This document shows positions 1-8,963 of a stretch of DNA of 64,000 bases, one piece after another. Source of the DNA: an uncultured Roseibium sp. (lineage in GTDB: Bacteria; Pseudomonadota; Alphaproteobacteria; Rhizobiales; Stappiaceae); assembly GCF_947494555.1 (NCBI RefSeq), contig NZ_CANLVF010000003.1, positions 124,001-188,000 on the forward strand. The letters run 5' to 3'. The position numbers were made by a program, and so were the translations under genes. Within the stretch, counting starts at the first letter, position 1. The number at the start of each line of letters is the position of its first letter. Below the pieces are notes generated by a model. It did no database searches. It was given only the letters and a program-made list of their open reading frames with translations, and was not told where the DNA came from.

Positions 1-805
1 ATTCGTCATTGAAGCGAATATTGAACCGGGCTTCCGCCCGCGCCGGGATGACGTTGAATGCCGGATTGCCGACATCCATGCTCACGATTTCGAGGTTGGA
101 AGGTTGAAAACGGTCATTGCCCTGGTCGAGTACCAAGGCATCGAGCGCCGACAGCAAACGAAGCAGACCTGGAATCGGATTGGCGGCAAGATGGGGATAG
201 GCGGCATGCCCCTGAACACCCGCAACCGTAATGGTGCCGGACAGCGAACCTCTCCGCCCGACCTTGATCGCGTCGCCGAGCCGTTCAGGATTGGTGGGTT
301 CACCAACGATACAGCCATCAAACCTGTGACCCTGCGCTTCGGCCCATTCCAGCAGTTTCACCGTTCCGTTTACCGCCGGTCCTTCTTCGTCGCCCGTAAT
401 CAGGAAAGAGATGGTGCCACCGAAATCCGCTCCGAACTCTTCAACGAATTCCAATGCAGCGGCTGCAAAGGCCGCAACGCCGCCTTTCATGTCGACCGCG
501 CCGCGCCCAAAGAGTACGCCATTTGAAATATCGCCATCAAAGGGACCGTGGCTCCAGTCGTCTTCGGCGCCGGCCGGAACCACATCGGTATGTCCGGCAA
601 AAACGAAGTGCGGCGCACCGGATCCGACCGACGCAAAGAGATTTTCGACATCCGGAGTATTTTCGTCCCGAAAGGTAATCCGGGATACCGAAAATCCCGC
701 TGACGAAAGCAGCGTCTCGAGCGTTGCCAGAGCTCCACCCTCCGCTGGTGTTACCGACGGGCACCGAATGAGGTCCTGTGCGATGGAGACGGCTTTGGTA
801 GGCAT
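1..805 (-). CDS. dapE: Succinyl-diaminopimelate desuccinylase, 3' end beyond the window
   Basis: Zinc-dependent M20 peptidase-family enzyme that hydrolyses N-succinyl-LL-diaminopimelate in lysine and meso-DAP synthesis. Reading from ATG at 805 down to base 1 gives about 268 uninterrupted residues. Visible metal-site motifs are GHTDVVPAG (His ~72), [10 protein letters not shown] (Asp ~105) and the catalytic/metal pair in TGDEEG (Glu ~140-141), followed by VGEPT. The family is usually about 380 residues, so the C-terminal third lies outside the window. It lies downstream of truA on the same strand, as is common in rhizobia, although a DUF805 gene and several other genes intervene here. Confidence 0.95.
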   Translation of the reverse strand, partial: MPTKAVSIAQDLIRCPSVTPAEGGALATLETLLSSAGFSVSRITFRDENTPDVENLFASVGSGAPHFVFAGHTDVVPAGAEDDWSHGPFDGDISNGVLFGRGAVDMKGGVAAFAAAALEFVEEFGADFGGTISFLITGDEEGPAVNGTVKLLEWAEAQGHRFDGCIVGEPTNPERLGDAIKVGRRGSLSGTITVAGVQGHAAYPHLAANPIPGLLRLLSALDALVLDQGNDRFQPSNLEIVSMDVGNPAFNVIPARAEARFNIRFNDE

Positions 806-851
806 TACAGGTTGGTTCTCACGACAATTGATGACCGGATCGGAGGAGAGT

Positions 852-1277
852 TCAGGATTTACGCCAATAGCTGTTGGGAAGCGGACCGTTTCGGTTCGAT
901 TGTGGCTGGCTGGGCATGAAACCCAGAACGAGGACCATCAGGATATTGATCCCTGGAAGAAAGATAAGCAATGCCCAGAACCCGTTCTGGCCTATGTCCT
1001 GCAGACGTTTGATCACAATCGCCAGTTCAAACCACTGCAGCACAAAAAAGAGAAGCGGAAACAGAGGATTTGAACCTGCAAATGCACTCGGCGTAACTTC
1101 TTCGGGGTTCGGGATACCGGGAATCGAAAGCCACCAAATTCTGATCGCCATCCCGATGACCACCCAAACGAGTGCAAAACAAAGCCAGTAGGGTTCCCTT
1201 CCGATTCGGCCGATCGGACTCATCAAAGCCCATACCGGACCGGGTGAGATGTTTGCGCTAGGTGGTGAGGTGTTCAT
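852..1277 (-). CDS. DUF805 family inner-membrane protein
   Basis: A 141-residue membrane protein. The opening GRIGREPYW and the RLQDIGQNG segment followed by two hydrophobic helices match the DUF805 (YhaH-like) family, which typically begins with a GRINR-F/YW motif and carries R-HD--S/G--W before the last helices. About four membrane segments can be drawn (roughly residues 30-50, 72-88, 97-118). Function of the family is unknown. It sits 47 bp upstream of dapE on the same strand and may be co-transcribed with it. Confidence 0.8.
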   Translation of the reverse strand: MNTSPPSANISPGPVWALMSPIGRIGREPYWLCFALVWVVIGMAIRIWWLSIPGIPNPEEVTPSAFAGSNPLFPLLFFVLQWFELAIVIKRLQDIGQNGFWALLIFLPGINILMVLVLGFMPSQPQSNRNGPLPNSYWRKS

Positions 1278-1287
1278 TCAATGCCGC

Positions 1288-1521
1288 TCACGTAATTTCA
1301 TCTTCGACACGGAGGTAGACGTATAAGCTGCGCGGATCAAGCACCGTTGTCCCTTCAAGCCCGTACAATCTGCACCAGGCAACCGCATCAGCAGGCGAAA
1401 AGTCCACACCTCGGTAATAACGTCGGGGAATATCGTTGGATTTTGTACTCCAAGCATGTCTAATTTGAGATGATGCGAACCAACGCTGTCGGGGGCCCGA
1501 ATTATGACCGGTGCTTGTCAA
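1288..1521 (-). CDS. Hypothetical small protein with GHNSGP motif
   Basis: Possible 77-residue product from a TTG codon that overlaps, antisense, the first 18 bases of the MscS gene. The only recognisable element is an N-terminal TGHNSGP, a short motif that recurs in rhizobial and phage-associated hypothetical proteins. The rest has no catalytic signature. It would be read just upstream of the DUF805 gene (10 bp gap). No convincing ribosome site is visible, so the start is uncertain and the gene itself is doubtful. Confidence 0.35.
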   Translation of the reverse strand: MTSTGHNSGPRQRWFASSQIRHAWSTKSNDIPRRYYRGVDFSPADAVAWCRLYGLEGTTVLDPRSLYVYLRVEDEIT

Positions 1522-3753
1522 AAAATCCTACTCACTTGTGCAATCAGCCTTTTTTTAGTCGCTACAGTCATCCTGCCGGCCCCGGGGGCGGCACAGGATA
1601 CGGGATCCGAACTTCCACCACCGCTTCAGCCGGATGCAATGGAAAAGCTCGTGTCCGATCTGGATCCGGAGCAGGTTGAAGCCCTCACCGACCTCATGGA
1701 ACTGCTGCAGCAAAGCGCCGCAGCAGGCGAACAGGCAGCAACTGCCGCAGCCGACGGACCAGGGTTTGTCGAACAGCTGCAAATGGCCCTGGGCAATTTC
1801 ACCGGCATGGTTGCCGGTCACTTCCAGGCATTGCCGGATCTCTTTTCAAGTATCATTTCCAGCATCGGCGCTCTGTTTGCAGGCGCGATTGCCGGACCAG
1901 TTCACATATTGATCGGAGCCATCGCCATCATTCTGGCGGCGGGCTTTGCCGCCGAGTTCCTGATCAACCGTTTCACCGCAGCAAGACGCGACACCATTCA
2001 GAATAAAACGCCTGAAAACCTCTTCGAGACAGTCAAGCTGGTCTCCACACGTGCAGGCCTCGACCTCGGCGGATTGGTCGTTTTTGCCGTGATCGCGCTC
2101 ATAGTCGCCCGTATCGCGGTTTTCGATCCGGGGACGCGCTCCTACGCGCTTCAAGCCGTGTTCTGGATCGTGTTTCTACCCCGGTTGATCGCGGCTCTTC
2201 TGCGCTTCGCGCTGGCGCCTAACCGGCGTGAACTGCGCCTTGTGACCGCAGATGACGCGACTGCAAAGTCGCTCTACCACAACTTTACAATCCTTTTCGC
2301 TATCGTTGGCATAGCCTTCTTCATCCGCAATGTCATGGAGGGCGCAGGTACGGACGCGGGCGGAACGTTCCGGTTTTTTGTCGGCTTCGGTGTCAATGCC
2401 TGGATCATCGCCGTGATCTGGAAGGCACGGCACGGCCTGACAAGCATTATTCTGGGCGATGAGGAAGACCCGACCTCCGGCCTGGAGCGCATGGCGCGGT
2501 TCTGGCCGTATTTCTCCATGGTATTCATCGCGTTCAACTGGCTGCTCGTACAGTTCACCGCCAGCATGGGTGTCGAAGCGCTTACCGCAGGACGTTCGCT
2601 CGCGGTGATCGTGCTCGTTGTCTTTGCGCCTTTCCTCGACACCATGGTGCGCGGGATCGTCTCGCATATCGTACCGCCCATGCAGGGTGAAGGTCCGGTT
2701 GCCGAGGCTGCCCATCTTCAGACCCGGCACAGCTATGTGCGCATTGCCCGTGTTGCGCTGCTCGCCTTCCTGGTCCTGGTGGTCGGCCGCATCTACGGGC
2801 TGAATCTGCTCGCTCTCGGCGGCGATGACGGATCGGCTGTCGCCCGCAACAGCGTCATTTTTCTCCTGATCCTTGCGGCCGGCTATCTCGCCTGGGAAAT
2901 CACCAATCTCTGGGTCGCGCATCAGCTCGCGAAGGATTCGCCACCTGCCGAGACACAGGATGACGATGCCGAAATGGGGGGCGCGGGCAAATCGCGTATC
3001 GCAACGATCCTGCCGTTGATGCGGATTGTCCTGCAGGTCACGATCATCACGTTGACCGGCCTTCTTGCACTCAGCCAGCTCGGGATCAACATCACACCAC
3101 TGCTGGCTGGCGCCGGCGTCATCGGCCTTGCCGTCGGGTTTGGAGCACAGACCCTCGTTCAGGACGTCGTCTCCGGTGTGTTCTTCCTGATGGACGATGC
3201 GTTCCGACTGGGCGAATTCATCGATACGGGTGGCGCGCAGGGTACGATCGAAAAAATCTCGCTCCGGTCGCTGCAGCTGCGCGGTACGAAGGGCGCGGTG
3301 CACATCGTGCCCTATGGCCAGATTCCGAAGCTGACAAATCTCTCCCGCGACTGGGTGATCATGAAGCTGAAATTCACCGTTCCATTCGACACGGATGTCG
3401 AAAAGGTCCGCAAGCTTTTCAAGAAGATCGGCCAGGAAATCATGGAGATGGAGGAGTTCAAGGACGACCTTCTGGCACCGTTCAAGGGTCAAGGCGTTGC
3501 GGATGTCGACGATGTCGGCATCGTTGTTCGCGGCAAGTTCACCACGAAACCCGGCAAACAGTTCGGGGTTCGCAAGGAAATCTACAAACGCGTTCAAAAA
3601 ACATTTGAAGAAAACGGCATTCAGTTTGCCCGCAAGGAAGTTCGCGTTCAGCTTCCCGAAGGAACCAATCTCGACGACAAACAGAAAGAAACGCTTGCTT
3701 CAGCTGCCGCCGCTGCTTCAGCCGCAGAGGAGAAGAAGCCCGCAGCGGAATAA
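1504..3753 (+). CDS. Large MscS-family mechanosensitive channel
   Basis: A 749-residue channel expected to release solutes on hypo-osmotic shock. A signal peptide (cleavage near PGAAQ) precedes a periplasmic/coiled N-terminal part and multiple membrane helices. The MscS core occupies roughly residues 520-690, with the pore-lining glycine/alanine-rich segment GLAVGFGAQ near residue 539 followed by QDVVSGVFF and the beta-domain. The C-terminal tail is alanine- and lysine-rich. Its length puts it in the MscK/YbiO-like large subfamily rather than the roughly 285-residue MscS. Confidence 0.93.
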   Translation: MTGACQKILLTCAISLFLVATVILPAPGAAQDTGSELPPPLQPDAMEKLVSDLDPEQVEALTDLMELLQQSAAAGEQAATAAADGPGFVEQLQMALGNFTGMVAGHFQALPDLFSSIISSIGALFAGAIAGPVHILIGAIAIILAAGFAAEFLINRFTAARRDTIQNKTPENLFETVKLVSTRAGLDLGGLVVFAVIALIVARIAVFDPGTRSYALQAVFWIVFLPRLIAALLRFALAPNRRELRLVTADDATAKSLYHNFTILFAIVGIAFFIRNVMEGAGTDAGGTFRFFVGFGVNAWIIAVIWKARHGLTSIILGDEEDPTSGLERMARFWPYFSMVFIAFNWLLVQFTASMGVEALTAGRSLAVIVLVVFAPFLDTMVRGIVSHIVPPMQGEGPVAEAAHLQTRHSYVRIARVALLAFLVLVVGRIYGLNLLALGGDDGSAVARNSVIFLLILAAGYLAWEITNLWVAHQLAKDSPPAETQDDDAEMGGAGKSRIATILPLMRIVLQVTIITLTGLLALSQLGINITPLLAGAGVIGLAVGFGAQTLVQDVVSGVFFLMDDAFRLGEFIDTGGAQGTIEKISLRSLQLRGTKGAVHIVPYGQIPKLTNLSRDWVIMKLKFTVPFDTDVEKVRKLFKKIGQEIMEMEEFKDDLLAPFKGQGVADVDDVGIVVRGKFTTKPGKQFGVRKEIYKRVQKTFEENGIQFARKEVRVQLPEGTNLDDKQKETLASAAAAASAAEEKKPAAE

Positions 3754-3793
3754 AGCCGATCTGCAGCTGCGCGCCTGACAATGTATGACGCCG

Positions 3794-3846
3794 CCCCGGC
3801 CTTGAGCCGGGGCCAATGGAAGAGTGATCCCGGCCCAAGGCCGGGA
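3794..3846. repeat. Pair of REP-like GC hairpins downstream of the MscS gene
   Basis: Two adjacent dyads: CCCCGGC-cttga-GCCGGGG (3794-3812) and TCCCGGCC-caa-GGCCGGGA (3828-3846). The same CCCGG-type palindromes recur at 5746, 8532, 8732 and 62305. They could stop transcription or stabilise mRNA ends, but no T-run follows. Confidence 0.6.
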
Positions 3847-3989
3847 ACAGCAAGAAGTGTTTGTCGATTTCAATACCGCCGGCAGCGTAAGCCTTTCTCC
3901 CGATTGAGCGAAAACCACATCCGCGGGTAAGATCACCTGTCTGTAGGAGGGCGGACAGGTTCAACCGGCTTTTGGGAGGAAGCTTCCAT

Positions 3990-4832
3990 ATGAGTGAAAA
4001 AACAACGGACCCGAACGATACCGGGGTTCCGGACCAGGCTTTGACCGCCTCGACAAAAGATACCTTGAGGCCAATACCACTGGTCAACAAGATTACCGCC
4101 AACGATGTCATCGATGCCCTTGCCGCCGGGCTGGCCGATTTTCGGAAAGCGCCAGTCTACGGACTGGCAATCGGCGCCCTTTTCGCCATCGGCGGCCTGT
4201 TCGTCATCCTAAGCGCCGCCGCGCTCAACATGAGCTACCTCTCCTATCCGGCCGCCGCCGGTTTCGTTCTCATCGGTCCTTTCGCCGCCGTCGGCCTTTA
4301 TGAGGTCAGCCGGCGGCTTGGAAGCGGCGAGGAACTCTCCTGGCCGGCCATCCTTGGAACCATGTGGGCGCAAAAGGGCCGGGAACTTTCCTGGATGGCT
4401 TTCGTGGTGCTCTTCATCCAGATCATGTGGATGTATCAGGTGCGTCTGCTACTGGCCCTGTTTCTCGGTTTCAAGTCCTTTGCATCATTCGACGAATTCC
4501 TAACGGAGGTCATCACCACGCCGGAAGGCCTCATGTTCCTGGCTGTCGGTCACGTGGTCGGCGCGATCCTGTCGCTGGTCCTGTTTTCCCTGACCGTCGT
4601 TTCCTTCCCACTGCTTCTGGAAGAAGACAGGGATTTCATCACCGCCATGATCACGAGCGTGCGCGCGGTCGTCGTTTCGCCGATTCCGATGATCGGCTGG
4701 GCCCTCGTCGTCACCGCTCTCCTGATCGTGTCGATGGTGCCGGCCTTCCTGGGCCTGATCGTCGTTCTGCCGGTACTCGGGCACACAACCTGGCACCTTT
4801 ACAAGAAATGCGTCACCATTCCCAAGGAATGA
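3990..4832 (+). CDS. DUF2189 family integral membrane protein
   Basis: A 280-residue polytopic inner-membrane protein. ATG at 3990 is chosen because a strong GGGAGGA site lies 9 bp upstream; in-frame codons further upstream lack one. A 60-residue cytoplasmic leader is followed by about six hydrophobic segments (roughly 55-80, 85-105, 130-155, 175-205, 225-255). The FRKAPVYGL and GPFAAVGLYE motifs match the DUF2189 family of alphaproteobacterial membrane proteins, whose role is unknown; the family is sometimes linked loosely to cytochrome-type respiratory regions. No enzyme motif is visible. Confidence 0.75.
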   Translation: MSEKTTDPNDTGVPDQALTASTKDTLRPIPLVNKITANDVIDALAAGLADFRKAPVYGLAIGALFAIGGLFVILSAAALNMSYLSYPAAAGFVLIGPFAAVGLYEVSRRLGSGEELSWPAILGTMWAQKGRELSWMAFVVLFIQIMWMYQVRLLLALFLGFKSFASFDEFLTEVITTPEGLMFLAVGHVVGAILSLVLFSLTVVSFPLLLEEDRDFITAMITSVRAVVVSPIPMIGWALVVTALLIVSMVPAFLGLIVVLPVLGHTTWHLYKKCVTIPKE

Positions 4833-4850
4833 TGTGAACCCTAAAGGTAT

Positions 4851-4895
4851 TGGAACAGGTAACGGGGCCGACGGGGCCGCGTTACCTGTTCCAAG
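4851..4895. repeat. Perfect 15-bp inverted repeat
   Basis: TTGGAACAGGTAACG (4851-4865) and its exact reverse complement (4881-4895) flank a 15-base GC-rich loop 18 bp after the DUF2189 stop codon. No T-tract follows, so it is not a classical intrinsic terminator. It may be a transcript 3'-end structure or a protein-binding dyad. Confidence 0.7.
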
Positions 4896-5228
4896 TGTCC
4901 AGACTTGATAGACGACATCAAACGCACCACCTGTGAGGAGGAATGTGTGGGCATGGACAGTCAGGTCTTACACCAGCGAAAGGAAGAGTTGAGCCTTTCA
5001 GCTTTGGTCTTTGCACCGAGACACTCTTGCGTTTTTGCAGGCCCAAAAAACCTTTTTGCGTGTTGTATTTTCTGTTTGCCCGCGCACAATGTAATTTTAT
5101 TTCAATGATACATCACGATGACCGCGAAGCTTTGGATACTGTGAGTTATACCAAGCTCAAGAAAAAATTAGCTTCAAGGTGACACCATCGTGTTTTCGCG
5201 CAACTTCACATAAAGGAAGAGGCGGCAC
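4896..5228. other. Non-coding spacer, AT-richer than surroundings
   Basis: No convincing gene seen. It contains TTATACCAAGCTCAAGAAA at 5146-5164, which recurs exactly at 16191-16209, and probably carries the promoter of the gene starting at 5229. Confidence 0.5.
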
Positions 5229-5693
5229 ATGAGCGAAACCGCAGCAGTCAAAACACCCTGGTCTGGATTTGCCGGAATGGCATTTGGCGCAGTCGCGCTG
5301 GTACTGGTGCTTTTTCTTCACAGCGCGGGGCCACTCGACCCGCAGCCAACCATCGGGCAATCAATCGGCGAAATCGCGGCGGACATTCGCACCTCCGCCT
5401 TGAAGGGTCTGAAAGGCGAAGCACTGCCGGATCCCCAGACACAGCCGTGGAGCCTCGATCGCATTCTTCAAACATCTGCCTATGTGCTCGCCGGCCTTGC
5501 GGTCATTTTCGGTGTCGTCGGTTTCGTTCTGAAGGAAAACAGACGCCTTGCGGGCGCCGCCGTTTGTTTTGGCGGTCTGGCAATCGGATTTCAGATGTTT
5601 GTCTGGACAGCGATGCTCATCGCCGGTGTCATCATCATCGGATACATAATAGCCAATGTCGGCGACATCTTTGGCGGGTTCCTTGGTGGATAG
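5229..5693 (+). CDS. Hypothetical small inner-membrane protein
   Basis: A 154-residue protein from ATG at 5229, preceded by an AAGGAAGAGG ribosome site. Four hydrophobic stretches are visible (about 14-34, 84-103, 107-124 and 126-150), with a proline-containing non-membrane loop at 35-80 between the first two. No family is recognised with confidence. The gene stands alone between two spacers, so context gives no functional hint. Confidence 0.7.
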   Translation: MSETAAVKTPWSGFAGMAFGAVALVLVLFLHSAGPLDPQPTIGQSIGEIAADIRTSALKGLKGEALPDPQTQPWSLDRILQTSAYVLAGLAVIFGVVGFVLKENRRLAGAAVCFGGLAIGFQMFVWTAMLIAGVIIIGYIIANVGDIFGGFLGG

Positions 5694-5745
5694 CCGGGCG
5701 AAACCCTATTTGTGACCATTTAGACCTGTTTCGCGATACTAGCGA

Positions 5746-5764
5746 CCCCGGTTCAGGACCGGGG
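5746..5764. repeat. REP-like hairpin between convergent genes
   Basis: CCCCGGT-tcagg-ACCGGGG dyad located between the convergent ends of the membrane-protein gene and truA. It belongs to the same CCCCGG palindrome type as 3794-3812 and may serve as a bidirectional 3'-end structure. Confidence 0.5.
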
Positions 5765-5845
5765 CGGCAATCCTCAACGTCGATTTGGAAGTTTTTGCCA
5801 CATCTGTGCCTGCAAACGAGGCCAGACCGGCCCCTTTGCGAAAGC

Positions 5846-6667
5846 TTAAGTTTCAACGTCGTCTTCGGTGTCCATCGCCGCCTTGCGGGCCTGCCAGTCT
5901 CGCAACAGCTCGATATCCGTTTCCACAGGGCGGTAATCGACACGGGTAAGATAGAGGCCGTCCGCTGGTGCGACAGGGCCGCAGGCCTTGCGGTCATGCG
6001 CCTTGAGCGCCTTTGTCACATCGCCCGGACCCCATTTGCCCTCCCCGACCAGCCTGAGCGTGCCCACCATGGAGCGCACCTGATTGTGCAGGAACGAGCG
6101 GGACGAACATTCCGCGATCACAAATTCGCCGTCGCGAAACACCCGGAATTCTTCCAGCGTCTTTTCCGGACTTTTCGCCTGGCAGCGTGAGTGGCGGAAT
6201 GTCGTGAAGTCGTGATGGCCGACAAATTCCTGGGCAGCGGAGTGCATTGCCTTCGCGTCAAGATCGGTCTTCACATGCCAGGCAAGACCCAGCTGGTGGG
6301 TCAGCGGCGGAAGGCGGTTGTGAATGCGATAGCGATACGACCGGCGGATGGCAGAAAAACGGGCATCGAAGCCTTCATGCATTTCAGCGCAGTCGAGGAC
6401 CACGACCGGGTCGGGCTGGCAGTGAAAATTCAGCGCGCCCATAATCGTTCTGGCGGGCCAGGGTTTCGAAAGATCGGCATGACAGACCTGACCCGTCGCA
6501 TGGACGCCCGTGTCCGTGCGTCCCGCCCCACCAATGGTTACGTCTTCACCGGAAAAGGCCTTTAGGGCCCGTTCGATCACGGCTTGCACGGACGGTCCGT
6601 TCGCTTGCCGCTGCCAACCGCAGAACGGGCGGCCGTCATATTCCACCGTCAATTTGTAGCGCGGCAT
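5846..6667 (-). CDS. truA: tRNA pseudouridine(38-40) synthase TruA
   Basis: A 273-residue enzyme that isomerises uridines 38, 39 and 40 in the anticodon arm of many tRNAs. The N-terminal YDG-PF-GWQ--- motif and the catalytic motif GAGRTDTGVHA (nucleophile Asp52) are intact, and length fits the 245-280 residues usual for TruA. Further TruA blocks are FDARFSA, a YRYRI segment and FLHNQVR-MVGTL near the C-terminus. It follows an acetyltransferase gene and fmt on the same strand, in keeping with the alphaproteobacterial def-fmt-truA grouping. Confidence 0.96.
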   Translation of the reverse strand: MPRYKLTVEYDGRPFCGWQRQANGPSVQAVIERALKAFSGEDVTIGGAGRTDTGVHATGQVCHADLSKPWPARTIMGALNFHCQPDPVVVLDCAEMHEGFDARFSAIRRSYRYRIHNRLPPLTHQLGLAWHVKTDLDAKAMHSAAQEFVGHHDFTTFRHSRCQAKSPEKTLEEFRVFRDGEFVIAECSSRSFLHNQVRSMVGTLRLVGEGKWGPGDVTKALKAHDRKACGPVAPADGLYLTRVDYRPVETDIELLRDWQARKAAMDTEDDVET

Positions 6668-6682
6668 TCAGATGGACTCTGG

Positions 6683-7222
6683 TTACTCGAATTCTTGAAA
6701 AGGCGTTGCAAATGCCACCTCGATCGGCAGATCGCGGGAACCGGCCTCGGTCAGGGCAAGTGCCATGAAAGCATCGCCCGCGTATGGCGCCTGAACTTTT
6801 CTGGCAAGTACCGGATCAAATCCGAAGCGCGGATAATAGGCTGGCGGCCCCAGTACGAGGACAAGGTCTTCGCCCAGATCAGTCAGCTTCTCAAGAGAAG
6901 CTCTTATCAGCGCAGACCCGATGCCTTTACGCTGGCGCTCGGGCCAGACCGAGACAGGCGCCAGGCAGGCAACCTGAAGAGCCTGTCCCGCGCCGATTGC
7001 GGCCGGTGTCACCCGGCTGTAGGCGACGTGGCCGATGATGGCTCCAGCATCATCGACTGCGACCTGTTCCAGTACCAGCGCACCGCAATGGCGCAGTCTT
7101 TCGACGAGGCGCGCTTCCATATCAGAAGGAAAGGCGGCTCGCAGAAGATCGCGAACAGGCGCTTCGTCCTGTGTATCTACGTTGCGAACAGTCAGACCGG
7201 TGCTTGTGATGGTATCACTCAT
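6683..7222 (-). CDS. GNAT family N-acetyltransferase (YhbS-like)
   Basis: A 179-residue acetyl-CoA-dependent acyltransferase. The acetyl-CoA binding loop is visible as VWPERQRKGIGSAL around residues 92-105. The LGPPAYYPRFGF block (about 123-134) is characteristic of the YhbS-like group of GNAT proteins. The substrate is unknown. The gene lies 15 bp upstream of truA and 23 bp downstream of fmt on the same strand, so it is probably part of a fmt-truA transcript. Confidence 0.88.
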   Translation of the reverse strand: MSDTITSTGLTVRNVDTQDEAPVRDLLRAAFPSDMEARLVERLRHCGALVLEQVAVDDAGAIIGHVAYSRVTPAAIGAGQALQVACLAPVSVWPERQRKGIGSALIRASLEKLTDLGEDLVLVLGPPAYYPRFGFDPVLARKVQAPYAGDAFMALALTEAGSRDLPIEVAFATPFQEFE

Positions 7223-7245
7223 GATTGTCTCCTGCAGAGTGTACC

Positions 7246-8184
7246 CTAATCCAGAAGCGTGCCGTCAGAAAGAGACGCGCCGCGCAGGAAATCCTGGCCG
7301 CTCATCGGCTTCTTGCCCGCCCTTTGCAACTGATCGAGACGGACCGCGCCTGTTTCGCAGGCAACCACCGGAGCCGTTTCGCTTGCAACAAGAGTTCCCG
7401 GAACGCCGCTGCCGTCAACGCGAGAACTGCGCAGGATCTTCACGCGCTCCGGTTTGCTGCCAAGTGGCATTTCGCACCAGGCCCCTGGAAAAGGCGACAG
7501 TCCGCGGATGTGGTTGTGCACCTCTTCCGCCGGCTTTGCCCAGTCGATCCGCGTTTCCTGCTTGGAGAGTTTGGCCGCATAGGTGACGCCCTCATCGGTC
7601 TGAGGCTGTTCGCCGAGCGCGCCGCGAGACAAGGCGGCAAGTGCGCGGACCATAAGATCGCCGCCGAGTCCGGACAATCGATCATGCAATTCACCGGCGG
7701 TCATATTCGGTTCGATTGCAACAGTTTCGGACATGCAGACCGGACCGGTATCGAGCCCCTCCTCCATCCGCATCACCTGAATTGCCGTTTGCGTGTCGCC
7801 CGCCATGATCGCCCTGTTGATCGGAGCGGCCCCACGCCACCTGGGGAGCATGGACGCGTGCAGGTTCAAACACCCATGTTCCGGTGCCTCGAGAATGGGC
7901 CCGGGCAGCAGCAATCCATAAGCGACGACAACGGCAACATCCGCGTTCAACGCGGCAAATTCGGCCTGCGCGTCCGCGTCTTTGAGGCTCTTGGGCGTGT
8001 GAACCAGAATGCCGAAAGATTCGGCCGCTTCGTGCACCGGAGACTTCTTCAGATCCATGCCCCGACCGGCCGGCCGCGGCGGCTGTGAATAGCAGGCGAC
8101 AACATCGTGTCCCTGACCGACGATTTCCATGAGGGTCGGCACCGAAAATTCCGGGGTTCCCATAAAGACGACGCGAAGAGACAT
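7246..8184 (-). CDS. fmt: Methionyl-tRNA formyltransferase
   Basis: Formylates the amino group of initiator Met-tRNA using 10-formyl-tetrahydrofolate. The 312-residue length is typical. The start [15 protein letters not shown] is the conserved family N-terminus, and the formyltransferase signature [21 protein letters not shown] (catalytic Asn/His/Asp region) lies near residue 108-128. The C-terminal OB-like domain includes FPGAWCEM. Cooperation with peptide deformylase, encoded 1.4 kb upstream on the same strand, is established for this pathway; here the pair is split by a MarC gene and a repeat-rich spacer. Confidence 0.97.
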   Translation of the reverse strand: MSLRVVFMGTPEFSVPTLMEIVGQGHDVVACYSQPPRPAGRGMDLKKSPVHEAAESFGILVHTPKSLKDADAQAEFAALNADVAVVVAYGLLLPGPILEAPEHGCLNLHASMLPRWRGAAPINRAIMAGDTQTAIQVMRMEEGLDTGPVCMSETVAIEPNMTAGELHDRLSGLGGDLMVRALAALSRGALGEQPQTDEGVTYAAKLSKQETRIDWAKPAEEVHNHIRGLSPFPGAWCEMPLGSKPERVKILRSSRVDGSGVPGTLVASETAPVVACETGAVRLDQLQRAGKKPMSGQDFLRGASLSDGTLLD

Positions 8185-8655
8185 GAGGCTCCTTCTGAGC
8201 TTCGGAGTTTTTCCAGACGATTTGGCCCCTTATTGCGCCATACGCCGTGTCGAGCAAGGGCACAATGACCATAGGAACAAACGAGAACCAGATCCGGGCC
8301 TTGCCAATGCACCTGATGATCTCGAACAAACGCGTTTGCTGCACGCTGTTCAGCAATGGTGCACTTCCGAGATCACCGCCCGTTCTTCGAAACAGCGCGC
8401 AGCGCATCCTCAGGATGAAGCTTCGTTTTCAGACAACGGGCATAGCGGCCAAGCGCAGTGCAAGCCCGGATCGGGGAGCCAACGAACTCATGGTTGATCC
8501 GCGTCCGTCATGACCTAACCGGGCCCACCGGCCCCGGGTCTCACGTTGTTCGCCCGGGGCGACGAGAGGGGATTTTGAAGCACACCGACTCTCGTCATCC
8601 GGGACGACGAAGCAGCGGAAAATCTGAGGACGAAGTTTCGTCTTGTCCCCTTGTC

Positions 8656-8675
8656 ATCCCTGCGCAGGCAGGGAT
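8656..8675. repeat. REP-like palindrome
   Basis: ATCCCTGC-gcag-GCAGGGAT, a perfect 8-bp stem with a 4-base loop, one of several ATCCC/GGGAT palindromes in this spacer. Confidence 0.65.
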
Positions 8676-8731
8676 CCGGTAATCGCTTGTCTGACCGTCT
8701 TTGTCTTTCGCCACCGGCGTGGAATACTGGA

Positions 8732-8765
8732 TCCCGGTCTTGCCGCTTTGCGCGGCAAACCGGGA
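8732..8765. repeat. REP-like long hairpin
   Basis: TCCCGGT and ACCGGGA flank an inner TTGCCGC / GCGGCAA stem, giving about 14 paired bases with one bulged C and a 5-base loop. It resembles the palindromes at 3828 and 62305. Confidence 0.65.
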
Positions 8766-8963
8766 CGACAAGCGGGTTGAGATTTGCCATTTCGCACCAG
8801 CCACGAAGACCCGGCCTTCAGTAAGGCACGCCTATCCAGAACAGGACTTGAAGGCCCGTCTCGAAGGGCGGGCAGTGCTGTGCGAATGTGCGCTCATTCT
8901 TGGAGTCTGTGCGAAGAACTTCCTCGGGTTGAGGGTTCAGACCAAGGGCCCGTCCAACCCGAC

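Larger units (their letters stand above)
8185..8963. other. Repeat-rich spacer between fmt and the marC-like gene
   Basis: About 780 bp without a gene I can support. Small open frames exist, for example from 8266 on the plus strand, but none shows coding character. Three dyads are clear: CCCCGGG/CCCGGGG at 8532-8559, ATCCCTGC-gcag-GCAGGGAT at 8656-8675 and TCCCGGT-(n)-ACCGGGA at 8732-8765. This looks like accumulated intergenic palindromes that separate def from fmt. Confidence 0.6.

Noticed and set aside
2176..3597. A 473-codon open frame on the minus strand inside the MscS gene
   Set aside because: It is the antisense shadow of a GC-rich coding sequence; the plus frame has a clear signal peptide and MscS motifs, while the antisense product is charged, low-complexity and unrecognisable.
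5447..6190. Plus-strand 247-codon frame spanning the membrane-protein end and truA
   Set aside because: It overlaps two well supported genes in other frames and its translation is Arg/Cys/Ser-rich with no family features.
8266..8513. Small plus-strand frame in the fmt-marC spacer
   Set aside because: No ribosome site, no recognisable motif and it runs toward palindromic repeats; treated as non-coding.
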